The notes under the pieces are model-generated. The model was not told where the DNA came from. It ran no database searches and saw nothing but the letters and a program-made list of their open reading frames with translations. A DNA stretch of 64,000 bases from Pseudarthrobacter sp. C4D7 (lineage in GTDB: Bacteria > Actinomycetota > Actinomycetes > Actinomycetales > Micrococcaceae), in NCBI RefSeq assembly GCF_013359725.1, contig NZ_JABFMW010000008.1, forward strand, positions 82,158 through 146,157, in the 5' to 3' direction. The position numbers and the translations under genes were made by a program. How positions within the stretch are numbered: position 1 is the first letter of the stretch; each line of letters opens with the position of its first letter. This document shows, piece after piece, positions 41,482 through 50,132 of the stretch.

Positions 41482-43959
41482 ATGTCCCTCATTCGCGCGC
41501 TTGGCAAGGACCTGGAGGCACGCAGCGACGACTCGTTGCGGGCGCTCTTCGCCGCGCGGCCGGACCTTCTGTCACCGTCGGTTCCTGACTTCGCCGCCCT
41601 TGCGGCACGCGCCACGTCCAGGGTCAGCGTCCAGCGGGCCCTTGAGCGGCTCACCCGGCCACAGATGCAGGTGCTGGAAACCCTGCATCTGTGCACCAAC
41701 ACCGACACCGGGCACAGTGCCTCCGCTGAAGGAGTGCACAGGCTGATCCACGGGGCCGCCCTGGAAACCGTCGCCCGCATCCTGGAGACCCTGCAGGAGC
41801 TGGCCCTGGTGCACCCCGCTCCTCCCCCGCACGGCACCCCCTCCCCGGCTGCCGGCCAGCCGTTCTACCTGCCGGTGGGCTCGCTCAAGGACGTGGTGGG
41901 AATCTATCCGGCGGGGCTGGGCCGCAGCTACACCGAACTGGTCCGCCTGCAGCCGGCCTTCGCGCTGAGGGCAGTGCAGCTGGTCTCCGAACTGCACCGC
42001 AGCGGGTTCACCATCCATGAAGCCACCACACCCATGGAGGCTGCCTTGGCCCTCCAGCAATGGACCTCCTCCCCGGAGGCGCTGCAGCGCCTCCTGGCCG
42101 GCGCACCCGAACGGACGACGGCGCTGCTCGCCAGGTTCCGGAACTGGGCCATGGGTGCGGTCCCCCAGGCGCAGCGGAAGGCGTCGGTCACCACGGAGGG
42201 CCCCGACGTCGGGCCCATCGACTGGCTGCTCGCCCGCGGCCTGCTGGTTCCCTTGGATGCCGCCCACGTGGAACTGCCCCACAGCGTGGGGCTGGCGCTG
42301 CACGGCGGTGCCATCATCAACGACTTCACCCTTGCGCCTCCGGTCCCCGATCTCGGCACGACCACGGCGGCACTGCGCCGGAACGCGGCGTTGAGCTCCA
42401 TCGCCGAAACCCTGCGCCTGGTCACCGAACTGCTGCATGCCGTGCGGGAACATCCGCTTCCCACCCTGCGCAGCGGGGGCGTGGGCGTGCGCGAGATACG
42501 CCGCGTGGCCGAGCACCTGCGGATCGAGCAGGGCGCCGTAGGCCTGCTGCTGGAACTGTGCGCCCTGGCCGGCCTGATCCGGCTTGACGTCGACTCCTCC
42601 TCGTGGGTGCAGCCACCGGACCTGGAATGGCTGGTCCTTCCCCGGCAGGAACAGTGGCTATGGCTGGTGAACGCCTGGCTGGCCAGCGAACGCGTGCCGT
42701 CCATGGTGGGCCAGCCCTCCAATGCGGCGCCCGGCGCCGCGGCTGGACGGACGGCATCCGGGACCACCATCACTGCCCTGTCTGCCGGAGCGCAGCGGCC
42801 CGACGCTCCCGTGGTCCGCAAGCGGATCCTGGAGATCCTGCATGAACTGACCCAGGAAGCGTCCGCGGCCGACGGGACCGCGCCCGTCCTCGACGCCGCC
42901 GCGGTCCTCCAGCGCGCGGAGTGGTCGCAGCCGCGGATGGCGCGTCGGTTCAGCTCACTGATCCGGGGTGTCCTGGCCGAAGCGGAGTTGCTGGGGCTGG
43001 TCGGGTCGGGTGCCTTGAGCCAGGTGGGCAGTGCCATCGCCGGGGACAATCCGGATGCCGCCTTGGCCATTTTGGGCGAACACCTTCCCGCGGCATTGAA
43101 CCACGTGCTGCTCCAGGCGGATCTTACGGCCGTTGCACCGGGCTACCTCGCTCCGGCACTGACGGAAAAGCTATTGGTCATGGCGGACGCTGAAGGGCAG
43201 GGTCCCGCCACCATCTACCGGTTCTCCGCTGACTCCATTAAGCGCGCACTGGACCACGGCTACGACTCCGCTGCCCTGTTGGCGTTCCTCCGCGAACACT
43301 CGGCCACGGCCGTGCCGCAGCCGCTGGAGTACCTGGTGGAGGACACGGCGTCCCGGCACGGCAGGCTCCGGGTGGGCCAGGCGGCCAGCTTCATCCAGAG
43401 CGACGACGAAGCGGCCCTGCGCGGGCTGCTGGCAGGGCCGAAAGCGGCGCAGCTGGGACTGGCCAGCCTGTCGCCGACGGTCCTCACGTCATCGGCGCCC
43501 CCACGGGAACTGGCCGCCGCACTGCGGAGCCTGGGCCTCTCCCCGGCTGTGGACGGGGCTGCCCCATCGGCGCACCTGCGCCGGCCTGCCGTGCCGCAGG
43601 AAAGCTCCCGCCCCGTCTACACCGCCCCCGGGATATCACCCCTGGCCGAGGACGTTGACGCCCAACTGGACGTCCTGCGGCGGGCGGGGGCCGGCGTCGG
43701 GCACCATCCCGGTGCCGCTACCGGCAGCGAGGCAGCCACCCAGCTGGGACTGGAGGCGCTGCAAAGGGCCATCCGGCTGAAGAAGCGGGTCCAGATGAAC
43801 GTGGTGGACAGCCTGGGGAATGCCAGCCTGGAAGTGGTTGTTCCGCTCTCTGTGAGCGGGGGCAGGGTCCGCGTCTTCGATCCCGCCAGGGACACGGAAC
43901 GGGTCCTGTCCGTGCACCGCATCATCGATATCGAGGCCGCAGAAGAGCTGCGCCAGTGA
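41482..43959 (+). CDS. Helicase-associated protein, partner of the XPB helicase
   Basis: 825 residues from ATG 41482 (MSLIRALGKDLEARSDDSLRALFAARPDL). The N-terminal region of repeated winged-helix-like segments (QRALERLTRPQMQVLETLHL, LIHGAALETVARILETL) and the C-terminal helicase-C-like region (GRLRVGQAASFIQSDDEAALRGLLAG and the end LEVVVPLSVSGGRVRVFD) match the large protein encoded next to ercc3 in mycobacteria (Rv0862c type). No Walker motifs. It probably regulates or binds XPB in DNA repair. TAACGT 7 nt before ATG suggests a leaderless start. Confidence 0.87.
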   Translation: MSLIRALGKDLEARSDDSLRALFAARPDLLSPSVPDFAALAARATSRVSVQRALERLTRPQMQVLETLHLCTNTDTGHSASAEGVHRLIHGAALETVARILETLQELALVHPAPPPHGTPSPAAGQPFYLPVGSLKDVVGIYPAGLGRSYTELVRLQPAFALRAVQLVSELHRSGFTIHEATTPMEAALALQQWTSSPEALQRLLAGAPERTTALLARFRNWAMGAVPQAQRKASVTTEGPDVGPIDWLLARGLLVPLDAAHVELPHSVGLALHGGAIINDFTLAPPVPDLGTTTAALRRNAALSSIAETLRLVTELLHAVREHPLPTLRSGGVGVREIRRVAEHLRIEQGAVGLLLELCALAGLIRLDVDSSSWVQPPDLEWLVLPRQEQWLWLVNAWLASERVPSMVGQPSNAAPGAAAGRTASGTTITALSAGAQRPDAPVVRKRILEILHELTQEASAADGTAPVLDAAAVLQRAEWSQPRMARRFSSLIRGVLAEAELLGLVGSGALSQVGSAIAGDNPDAALAILGEHLPAALNHVLLQADLTAVAPGYLAPALTEKLLVMADAEGQGPATIYRFSADSIKRALDHGYDSAALLAFLREHSATAVPQPLEYLVEDTASRHGRLRVGQAASFIQSDDEAALRGLLAGPKAAQLGLASLSPTVLTSSAPPRELAAALRSLGLSPAVDGAAPSAHLRRPAVPQESSRPVYTAPGISPLAEDVDAQLDVLRRAGAGVGHHPGAATGSEAATQLGLEALQRAIRLKKRVQMNVVDSLGNASLEVVVPLSVSGGRVRVFDPARDTERVLSVHRIIDIEAAEELRQ

Positions 43960-43972
43960 AGGATCTCCCCCT

Positions 43973-45619
43973 GTGACCGACGGACCCCTGATCGTCCAAA
44001 GCGACAAGACCATCCTCCTGGAGGTGGACCACGAGCTGGCCACCGAGGCCCGGCACGCCATCGCACCGTTCGCCGAGCTGGAGCGGGCCCCTGAGCACGT
44101 GCACAGCTACCGGCTGACTCCGCTGGGCCTGTGGAACGCCCGCGCCGCCGGGCTGGACGCCGAAAAGGTCCTCGACGCCCTGCTGAAGTACTCCCGTTTT
44201 CCGGTGCCCCATTCCCTGCTGGTCGATGTCGCGGAAACCATGTCCCGGTACGGCCGGCTCCGCCTGGAAAAGGACCCACGCCACGGGCTGGTCATGCGGA
44301 CGGACGACTACCCGGTCCTGGAGGAAGTGATCCGGGCCAAGAAGATCGCGCCGCTGCTGGGCCCCAGGATCGACGGCGAGACGGTGGTGGTCCATGCCTC
44401 GCAGCGTGGCCAGCTCAAGCAGCTGCTGCTGAAGATCGGCTGGCCCGCGGAGGACCTGGCCGGCTACGTGGACGGCGCCCCGCACCTGATCTCGCTCAAC
44501 GAGGATGGCTGGGAGCTGCGGCCCTACCAGCGCCTGGCCAGTGAAAACTTCTGGGCGGGCGGCAGCGGCGTGGTGGTCCTGCCCTGCGGGGCCGGCAAGA
44601 CCCTGGTGGGAGCCGCGGCCATGGCCACCGGTTCCACCACCACCCTTATCCTGGTCACCAACACCGTGGCCGCCCGGCAGTGGAAGGACGAGCTGGTCAA
44701 GCGGACCTCGCTGACCGAGGATGAGGTGGGTGAATACTCCGGCGCCGTCAAAGAGGTCCGGCCGGTGACCATCGCCACCTACCAGGTGCTCACCACCAAG
44801 CGCGGCGGCATCTATCCCCACCTGGAACTGGTGGACGGCCACGACTGGGGCCTGATCATCTACGACGAGGTCCACCTCCTCCCCGCCCCAATCTTCAGGA
44901 TGACGGCCGACCTGCAGGCCCGCCGCCGCCTAGGGCTCACCGCCACCCTGGTCCGCGAGGACGGACGCGAGGGCGAAGTGTTCAGCCTGATCGGGCCCAA
45001 GCGGTATGACGCACCCTGGAAGGACATCGAGTCCCAGGGCTATATCGCGCCCGCCGACTGCGTGGAGGTCCGCGTGGACCTGCCAGATGATGAACGCGTT
45101 GCCTACGCCATGGCCGACGACGCCGACAAGTACCGGCTCTGCGCCACCTCAGAGTCCAAGACCCAGGTGGTGGAGCAGCTGGTGGCACGGCACGCCGGGG
45201 AACAACTGCTGGTGATCGGCCAGTACATCGACCAGCTCGACGAGCTTGGAGTGCGCCTGGACGCGCCCGTGATCAAGGGTGACACCCCCGTCAAGGCGCG
45301 GCAGAAGCTCTTTGACGCGTTCCGTTCCGGCGATCTGCAAACCCTGGTGGTGTCCAAGGTGGCCAACTTCTCCATCGACCTGCCCGAGGCCTCCGTTGCC
45401 ATCCAGGTGTCCGGTTCGTTCGGTTCACGGCAGGAAGAGGCCCAGCGGCTGGGCCGGCTGCTGCGGCCCAAGAAGGACGGCCGGGCCGCCCGCTTTTATT
45501 CCCTGGTGGCACGGGACACCCTGGACCAGGAGTTCGCGGCCAAGCGCCAACGGTTCCTTGCCGAGCAGGGCTACGCCTACCGCATCATGGACGCCAAGGA
45601 CGTGCAGGCCGCGGAGTAA
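43973..45619 (+). CDS. XPB-type DNA repair helicase
   Basis: 548 residues from GTG 43973 with AAGGAT upstream. N-terminal damage-recognition region, then SF2 core: Walker A LPCGAGKTLVGAAAMA, DEVH box IYDEVHLLPAPIFR, motif III GLTATLVREDGREGE that also holds the RED motif diagnostic of XPB, and motif VI QEEAQRLGRLLRPKKDG. Bacterial XPB unwinds DNA 3' to 5' and partners with a nuclease in some lineages (not seen here). It follows its helicase-associated partner by 13 bp, the same order as in mycobacteria. Confidence 0.94.
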   Translation: MTDGPLIVQSDKTILLEVDHELATEARHAIAPFAELERAPEHVHSYRLTPLGLWNARAAGLDAEKVLDALLKYSRFPVPHSLLVDVAETMSRYGRLRLEKDPRHGLVMRTDDYPVLEEVIRAKKIAPLLGPRIDGETVVVHASQRGQLKQLLLKIGWPAEDLAGYVDGAPHLISLNEDGWELRPYQRLASENFWAGGSGVVVLPCGAGKTLVGAAAMATGSTTTLILVTNTVAARQWKDELVKRTSLTEDEVGEYSGAVKEVRPVTIATYQVLTTKRGGIYPHLELVDGHDWGLIIYDEVHLLPAPIFRMTADLQARRRLGLTATLVREDGREGEVFSLIGPKRYDAPWKDIESQGYIAPADCVEVRVDLPDDERVAYAMADDADKYRLCATSESKTQVVEQLVARHAGEQLLVIGQYIDQLDELGVRLDAPVIKGDTPVKARQKLFDAFRSGDLQTLVVSKVANFSIDLPEASVAIQVSGSFGSRQEEAQRLGRLLRPKKDGRAARFYSLVARDTLDQEFAAKRQRFLAEQGYAYRIMDAKDVQAAE

Positions 45620-45656
45620 ACCCCGGCCTGCACGTATCCCCTCCGCACTTGTCGCC

Positions 45657-46526
45657 TCAGCGGACGCCCTCGGAACTGTCCCGTTCCATGGTTCCGGTCC
45701 GGGGATCCAGCTGTGGACGTTCGTAGGCCAGTTCCCCGCCGCTGCGGCCGCCATAAGGGCGGCCGTGGTCGGCAAATTCCTCACGGAAGAACGCAAGGCA
45801 CCACTGCCCCATTTGGATCCTTGCGCCGGTGCGCAGGACGGAGGGCTCCGTCCTGGAAACACTGCCGCTGACGGGCCCCATTGGCACCAGGACGTACTCG
45901 TCCTGCTCGTCGTGCCGGATTTCGGCGTGGAGTGCTTCCAGGCCCTCCAGCTGGACATCGGATCCTGGTCCGCTGCCAATCGTGGTGACGTCCTCCGAGA
46001 GGGCAACCTCCCGGGGGATCTGGCCCGTCCAGGTGGCGGCGTCCTGGACGAAGATCAGACGCGGCCGGCCCCCGCCCCTGGCGTAATGCGTGGTGGTGAT
46101 GCGCCGGACGATCTTCCGCTGGACGGTGGGAACCAGGGGCAACGGGGTGGCGGGGGGCAGCAAGGGCACGCCCCGGGCCTTCCGCCGGCCCTGCCGGACC
46201 AGCGGCAAGAGCGAACCGAGCTTGCCCAGCTTGATGTGGGGCGAGCGCGTCACCAGACGCTGCGACGCCGGAGCGTCCACGTTGCCCAGGCTGACGATGG
46301 TTCCGCCCGGTCCTGCAACGGTGACGCTGACCCCCTTGCGGGCCAACAGCTCAGCCAGCGGCTTGATCTCGTCCAGCGGCGGGAGGCCGCCGCCCGTCAG
46401 GGGCGCCAGACCCCCCAGGGACACGGTGACCTCGGTTCCGGCGGCGCTGGCATGGCCGCTGGTGACCCCACCCGAACCGTCCGTGTACGAAAAGTCCAGG
46501 TCAATGTCCAGACGGTGCTCCGTCAT
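45657..46526 (-). CDS. FHA-domain protein
   Basis: 289 residues from ATG 46526; a TTG at 46535 overlapping the upstream stop would add three. The N-terminal 100 residues are a distinct beta-rich region (LDIDLDFSYTDGSGGVTSGHASAAG). The FHA domain at about 175-255 has TTIGSGPGSDVQLEGLEALHAEIRHDE and VSGSVSRTEPSVLRTGARIQMG, with Gly-Ser-x-His-type contacts partly changed (LEALHAEI). It should bind phosphothreonine peptides. No kinase lies nearby. It is coupled to the small gene upstream. Confidence 0.82.
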   Translation of the reverse strand: MTEHRLDIDLDFSYTDGSGGVTSGHASAAGTEVTVSLGGLAPLTGGGLPPLDEIKPLAELLARKGVSVTVAGPGGTIVSLGNVDAPASQRLVTRSPHIKLGKLGSLLPLVRQGRRKARGVPLLPPATPLPLVPTVQRKIVRRITTTHYARGGGRPRLIFVQDAATWTGQIPREVALSEDVTTIGSGPGSDVQLEGLEALHAEIRHDEQDEYVLVPMGPVSGSVSRTEPSVLRTGARIQMGQWCLAFFREEFADHGRPYGGRSGGELAYERPQLDPRTGTMERDSSEGVR

Positions 46527-46531
46527 GTCCG

Positions 46532-46789
46532 TCAACCGCGGTTCGAGTCAGCTCCAGCGGCGTCCCGGTCACTGGTGGTGACGCGCAGGCTTCCGTTGAG
46601 CTTCCAGGTGGCACGCGGAGCGTCGGGGCCGATGTCACGCGGAACCTCAACAGTCATGTCGATGAACTGGTAATTGATCGCGGCACCTTTGCCGGTGAGA
46701 TACGACCACATCTCCTCGGCAAGGTCCGCCCAGTCGCGGATGCTGCGGTCGTTTGCAGCTGGATTGTCAGTGGCACTCAGGTCAGTCAT
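46532..46789 (-). CDS. Small protein coupled to the FHA gene
   Basis: 85 residues from ATG 46789: MTDLSATDNPAANDRS, then a helix DWADLAEEMWSYLTGKG and a beta-rich part YQFIDMTVEVPRDIGPDAPRATWKLNGSLRV. It resembles no family I can name. The stop overlaps, or nearly overlaps, the FHA start, so the two are made together. Possibly a partner bound by the FHA protein. Confidence 0.65.
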   Translation of the reverse strand: MTDLSATDNPAANDRSIRDWADLAEEMWSYLTGKGAAINYQFIDMTVEVPRDIGPDAPRATWKLNGSLRVTTSDRDAAGADSNRG

Positions 46790-46937
46790 GATAATCAGTC
46801 CCCTTCGATGGGCCAGGAGCGGCAAGCATCACTGTATTCCCGCTTTAAAGGCTGGGGAAGATGCGGGGCGCGGAACGTTCTTGCCTCAAATTGGGTTCCC
46901 TGCTGCGGAATCCAGTAAGTGGACGCACACTGGAAGC

Positions 46938-47438
46938 ATGACGACAAGAATCGTGCCGGCCACGCCCGGGCCCGGGCAGGAGTCGGTATGGGACTACCCC
47001 CGCCCTCCCCGGATCGAACGCAGCACCGAACGGATCCGCATCGTCCTGGGCGGAGAACTGATCCTCGATACCACCGACTCGCTGCGCGTGCTCGAAACCA
47101 GCCACCCGCCGGTGTACTACGTCCCCGAATCAGCATTCACCGCCGGTTCCCTCGAGCCGGCTTCGGGCAGCAGCTTCTGCGAATTCAAGGGTGCCGCGAA
47201 GTACCTGACCGTCCGTGGCGGCGGCAAGGAAGCAACCAGCGCCGCCTGGTCCTACCCTGAGCCTGCAACCGGCTTCGAGGCGCTCGCTGACCGGGTGGCC
47301 GTGTACCCCGGCCGGGTGGATTACTGCGAAGTGGACGGCGAGCGGGTCACGGCACAGCCGGGACGTTTCTACGGCGGCTGGATCACTAGCCGGGTGGTGG
47401 GCCCGTTCAAGGGTGAACCGGGGACAATGGGCTGGTAA
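46938..47438 (+). CDS. DUF427 domain protein
   Basis: 166 residues from ATG 46938. The DUF427 blocks are visible: GGELILDTTDSLRVLETSHPPVYYVPESAF, SSFCEFKGAAKYLTV, AAWSYPEP and RVAVYPGRVDYCEVDGERVTAQPGRFYGGWIT. The family has a compact beta fold, with unknown enzymatic function. Single gene; GGAAG is only 2 nt from the ATG, so the start may be leaderless. Confidence 0.9.
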   Translation: MTTRIVPATPGPGQESVWDYPRPPRIERSTERIRIVLGGELILDTTDSLRVLETSHPPVYYVPESAFTAGSLEPASGSSFCEFKGAAKYLTVRGGGKEATSAAWSYPEPATGFEALADRVAVYPGRVDYCEVDGERVTAQPGRFYGGWITSRVVGPFKGEPGTMGW

Positions 47439-47482
47439 CTGCGGGCCGGCCCCCATCATGCTCACAACGAATATCCAGACAA

Positions 47483-47499
47483 CTCCCAGAGACTGGGAG
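47483..47499. promoter_or_regulatory. Palindrome before the response-regulator gene
   Basis: CTCCCAG (47483-47489) and CTGGGAG (47493-47499) flank AGA. The right arm is followed by a repeated GGGAGCATGA / GGGAGCATGAA (to 47516), which contains the start codon. Possible autoregulatory site or a stem that hides the ribosome binding site. Confidence 0.45.
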
Positions 47500-47511
47500 C
47501 ATGATGGGAGC

Positions 47512-48222
47512 ATGAACAAGAACGGTCCAGAAGCCAGGCTGCTCGTCGTCGATGATGAACCCAACATCCGCGAGCTCCTCTCCACGTCGCTGCGGTTCGC
47601 CGGCTTCGAAGTGGTCTCCGCCGCCAACGGCCGCGATGCGCTCGCCGCTGCCGATACCCACGCCCCCGATCTTGCCGTGCTGGACGTCATGCTTCCGGAC
47701 ATGGACGGCTTCACCGTGACCCGCAGGCTTCGTGCCTCCGGGAAGCACTTCCCTGTCCTGTTCCTCACTGCCAAGGACGACACCGAGGACAAGGTCACGG
47801 GCCTGACCGTGGGCGGCGACGACTACGTCACCAAACCCTTCAGCCTCGACGAAGTAGTGGCAAGGATCCGGGCCGTGCTCCGCCGCACCCAGCCCCTGCT
47901 GGACGACGACGCTGTCATCCGCGTGGACGACCTCGAACTCGACGACGATGCCCATGAGGTGCGGCGCGGCGGGACCGTCATCGAGCTCTCCCCCACCGAG
48001 TTCAAGCTGCTGCGCTACCTGATGCTCAACCCCAACCGGGTCCTGTCCAAGTCCCAGATCCTGGACCACGTCTGGGAGTACAACTTCAACGGCGACGCTT
48101 CCATCGTGGAGTCCTACATCTCCTACCTCCGGCGGAAAGTGGACATCGACCCCGAGGCACCGGCCCTGATCCAGACCAAGCGCGGGGTGGGCTACGTCCT
48201 GCGGACGGCTGAAAAGCGCTGA
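47512..48222 (+). CDS. OmpR/PhoP-family response regulator
   Basis: 236 residues from ATG 47512. Receiver domain: acidic pair in VVDDEPN, phospho-acceptor Asp in AVLDVMLPDMDGF, Thr in FLTAKDDTEDK and Lys in YVTKPFSLDEVVARI. The C-terminal winged helix has ELSPTEFKLLRYLMLNPNRVLSKSQILDHVW and the wing YISYLRRKVD...TKRGVGYVLR. It is closest by eye to mycobacterial PhoP. The kinase gene follows after 2 bp. Confidence 0.94.
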   Translation: MNKNGPEARLLVVDDEPNIRELLSTSLRFAGFEVVSAANGRDALAAADTHAPDLAVLDVMLPDMDGFTVTRRLRASGKHFPVLFLTAKDDTEDKVTGLTVGGDDYVTKPFSLDEVVARIRAVLRRTQPLLDDDAVIRVDDLELDDDAHEVRRGGTVIELSPTEFKLLRYLMLNPNRVLSKSQILDHVWEYNFNGDASIVESYISYLRRKVDIDPEAPALIQTKRGVGYVLRTAEKR

Positions 48223-48224
48223 CC

Positions 48225-49733
48225 TTGCTGAAGCGGTGGAAGTCGGCCTCGCTCAGGTCACAGCTGGTGGCCATGATCATGGCCCTGCTGATCGTGGCGC
48301 TGACGGTGACCGGTGCGGTGACCCTGACGCTGCTGCACAGCTACCTCCAGGGCCAGGTGGATGACAAACTCAACGCCGCCGTCGACTCTGCCCGGAAACA
48401 GCGTTCCTTCACCCAGCTGCAGGCGCCCAGTTCCATCCCCACCGACTATTCACTGATGCTCTTCGCCCCCGGCGAGGACCCCTACACGTTCGGCGGGGAC
48501 CCGGACGACCACCCCGATATCACCGCCATAACGGTGGATCAGGCCCAGGCGCTGCAGCTGGTCCCCTTCCAGGTCCGCGGTACGGACGGCGAAAACTGGC
48601 GGGTCGTGGCGGTGACGGTCCAGAACGGCCCCACCACGTCTGTGGTGGTGATCGGGCTGCCGCTGGAAAGCGTTGACGATGTCCTCAAGCACGCCACCCT
48701 CGTGGTCACGGGCGTGGGCCTGCTGACCCTGCTGCTGGCCTCGCTGATAGCGAGCTGGACCGTGTCCCGGTCCTTCCGTCCGCTGGCCAGGGTGGAAAAG
48801 ACGGCCGCTGCCATCGCCGCCGGAGACCTCTCCCGCCGCGTGGAAGTGGAGAACCCGGCCACCGAACTGGGCCGGCTGAGCAGCTCCCTGAACGCCATGC
48901 TGGCGCATATCGAAACAGCGTTCGCGGCGCGCACGGCTTCGGAGGCAAGGATGCGCCGCTTTGCCGCTGACGCCTCCCATGAACTGCGCACCCCGCTGGT
49001 GACCATCCGTGGATTCTCCGAACTGTACCGCCACGGTGCCCTGGCCACGGACGAGGACGTGGCCACAGCCATGGGACGGATCGAAAGCGAAGCCAAACGC
49101 ATGGGCTCCATGGTGGAGGACCTGCTCCTGCTGGCCCGCCTGGATGAGCAGCGCCCCCTGCAGCAGAAGCCGGTGGACCTGCAGCTGGTCGCCCACGATG
49201 CCGTGGTGGACACCCAGGCCAGCGACCGCTCCAGGGCGATCTCCCTGACCGGGCTCGACGGCGGACCGGCGGCACCGGCCCCGGTGCTCGGGGACGAAGC
49301 CAAGCTCCGCCAGGTGGTGGGCAACCTTGTGGGCAATGCTTTGCGTTACACCCCGGAGGGCAGCCCGATCGAACTCGCAGTAGGTGTCCGGGAGTCCGAC
49401 CGCGGGCAGTGGTCCGTCATTGAAGTGCGGGACCACGGTCCGGGCATATCCGAAGAGGACGCAGCCAAGGTGTTTGAGCGCTTCTACCGGGCGGACACCT
49501 CCCGCACCCGGGAGACCGGCGGCAGCGGCCTGGGGCTCGCCATCGTTGCGGCGATCGTGGGCTCCCACGGCGGCACCGTCCGGGTGGAAAAGACCGACGG
49601 CGGCGGCGCCACCCTGGTGGTCAGCCTGCCCCGGGCTGATGACGCAGACGTCAATGACAGCAGCGGGGAGGACGCCGCTGGGGAGGCTGCCCCGGCCGCG
49701 AAGGACAACGGCGGCTCGGTTATCCACATATAG
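48225..49733 (+). CDS. Sensor histidine kinase partner of the response regulator
   Basis: 502 residues from a TTG at 48225. First membrane helix at about 15-37, an extracytoplasmic sensor domain to about 160, second helix at about 160-185, HAMP, then HisKA with the phospho-His in FAADASHELRTPLVTIRGF and HATPase boxes NLVGNALRYTPEG, DHGPGISEEDAAKVFERFYR and GGSGLGLAIV. The layout matches PhoR/TcrY-type sensors. The signal is unknown. The C-terminal 40 residues are acidic and variable. Confidence 0.93.
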   Translation: MLKRWKSASLRSQLVAMIMALLIVALTVTGAVTLTLLHSYLQGQVDDKLNAAVDSARKQRSFTQLQAPSSIPTDYSLMLFAPGEDPYTFGGDPDDHPDITAITVDQAQALQLVPFQVRGTDGENWRVVAVTVQNGPTTSVVVIGLPLESVDDVLKHATLVVTGVGLLTLLLASLIASWTVSRSFRPLARVEKTAAAIAAGDLSRRVEVENPATELGRLSSSLNAMLAHIETAFAARTASEARMRRFAADASHELRTPLVTIRGFSELYRHGALATDEDVATAMGRIESEAKRMGSMVEDLLLLARLDEQRPLQQKPVDLQLVAHDAVVDTQASDRSRAISLTGLDGGPAAPAPVLGDEAKLRQVVGNLVGNALRYTPEGSPIELAVGVRESDRGQWSVIEVRDHGPGISEEDAAKVFERFYRADTSRTRETGGSGLGLAIVAAIVGSHGGTVRVEKTDGGGATLVVSLPRADDADVNDSSGEDAAGEAAPAAKDNGGSVIHI

Positions 49734-49835
49734 TCTTCCGGCCATGGCAGCCTCCCGCGCGTGCTCCATAGGCTCGTCGCAGCAGCCCGGATCCGCCGGG
49801 CGCGGGTATACCCGCCCAACTCGAGAGGCACAGCC

Positions 49836-50123
49836 ATGAGCATTATTTCCGTCGACACAGAACTGCTGCAATTGAAGGCCGCCAATGTGCAGGCCACGGT
49901 GGAGCGGATCAGCAGCGATGTCCAAACCATGAAGCGCGGGCTGGATGAACTGCAGGGGTCGTGGCGGGGCTCTGCAGCCACCAACTTCCAGGCCCTGGTC
50001 ACCGAGTGGACCATCACCCAGGGCAGGGTGGAGGCTTCCCTGGCCTCGATCAACACCGCTCTTGCCTCAGCCGCCGCCACGTATGCCCAGGCCGAGCAGG
50101 GCAACGCGCAGCGCTTCAGCTGA
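49836..50123 (+). CDS. WXG100-family protein
   Basis: 95 residues from ATG 49836. Two predicted helices with the WxG motif as GSWRGSAA at about 42-45 in the turn, and a C-terminal YAQAE, the YxxxD/E secretion signal of type VII substrates. No EccC-type ATPase or other secretion gene is in the window, so it is an orphan copy. Such proteins form small dimers, exported by ESX/WSS systems. Confidence 0.88.
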   Translation: MSIISVDTELLQLKAANVQATVERISSDVQTMKRGLDELQGSWRGSAATNFQALVTEWTITQGRVEASLASINTALASAAATYAQAEQGNAQRFS

Positions 50124-50132
50124 GAGGCCGGC

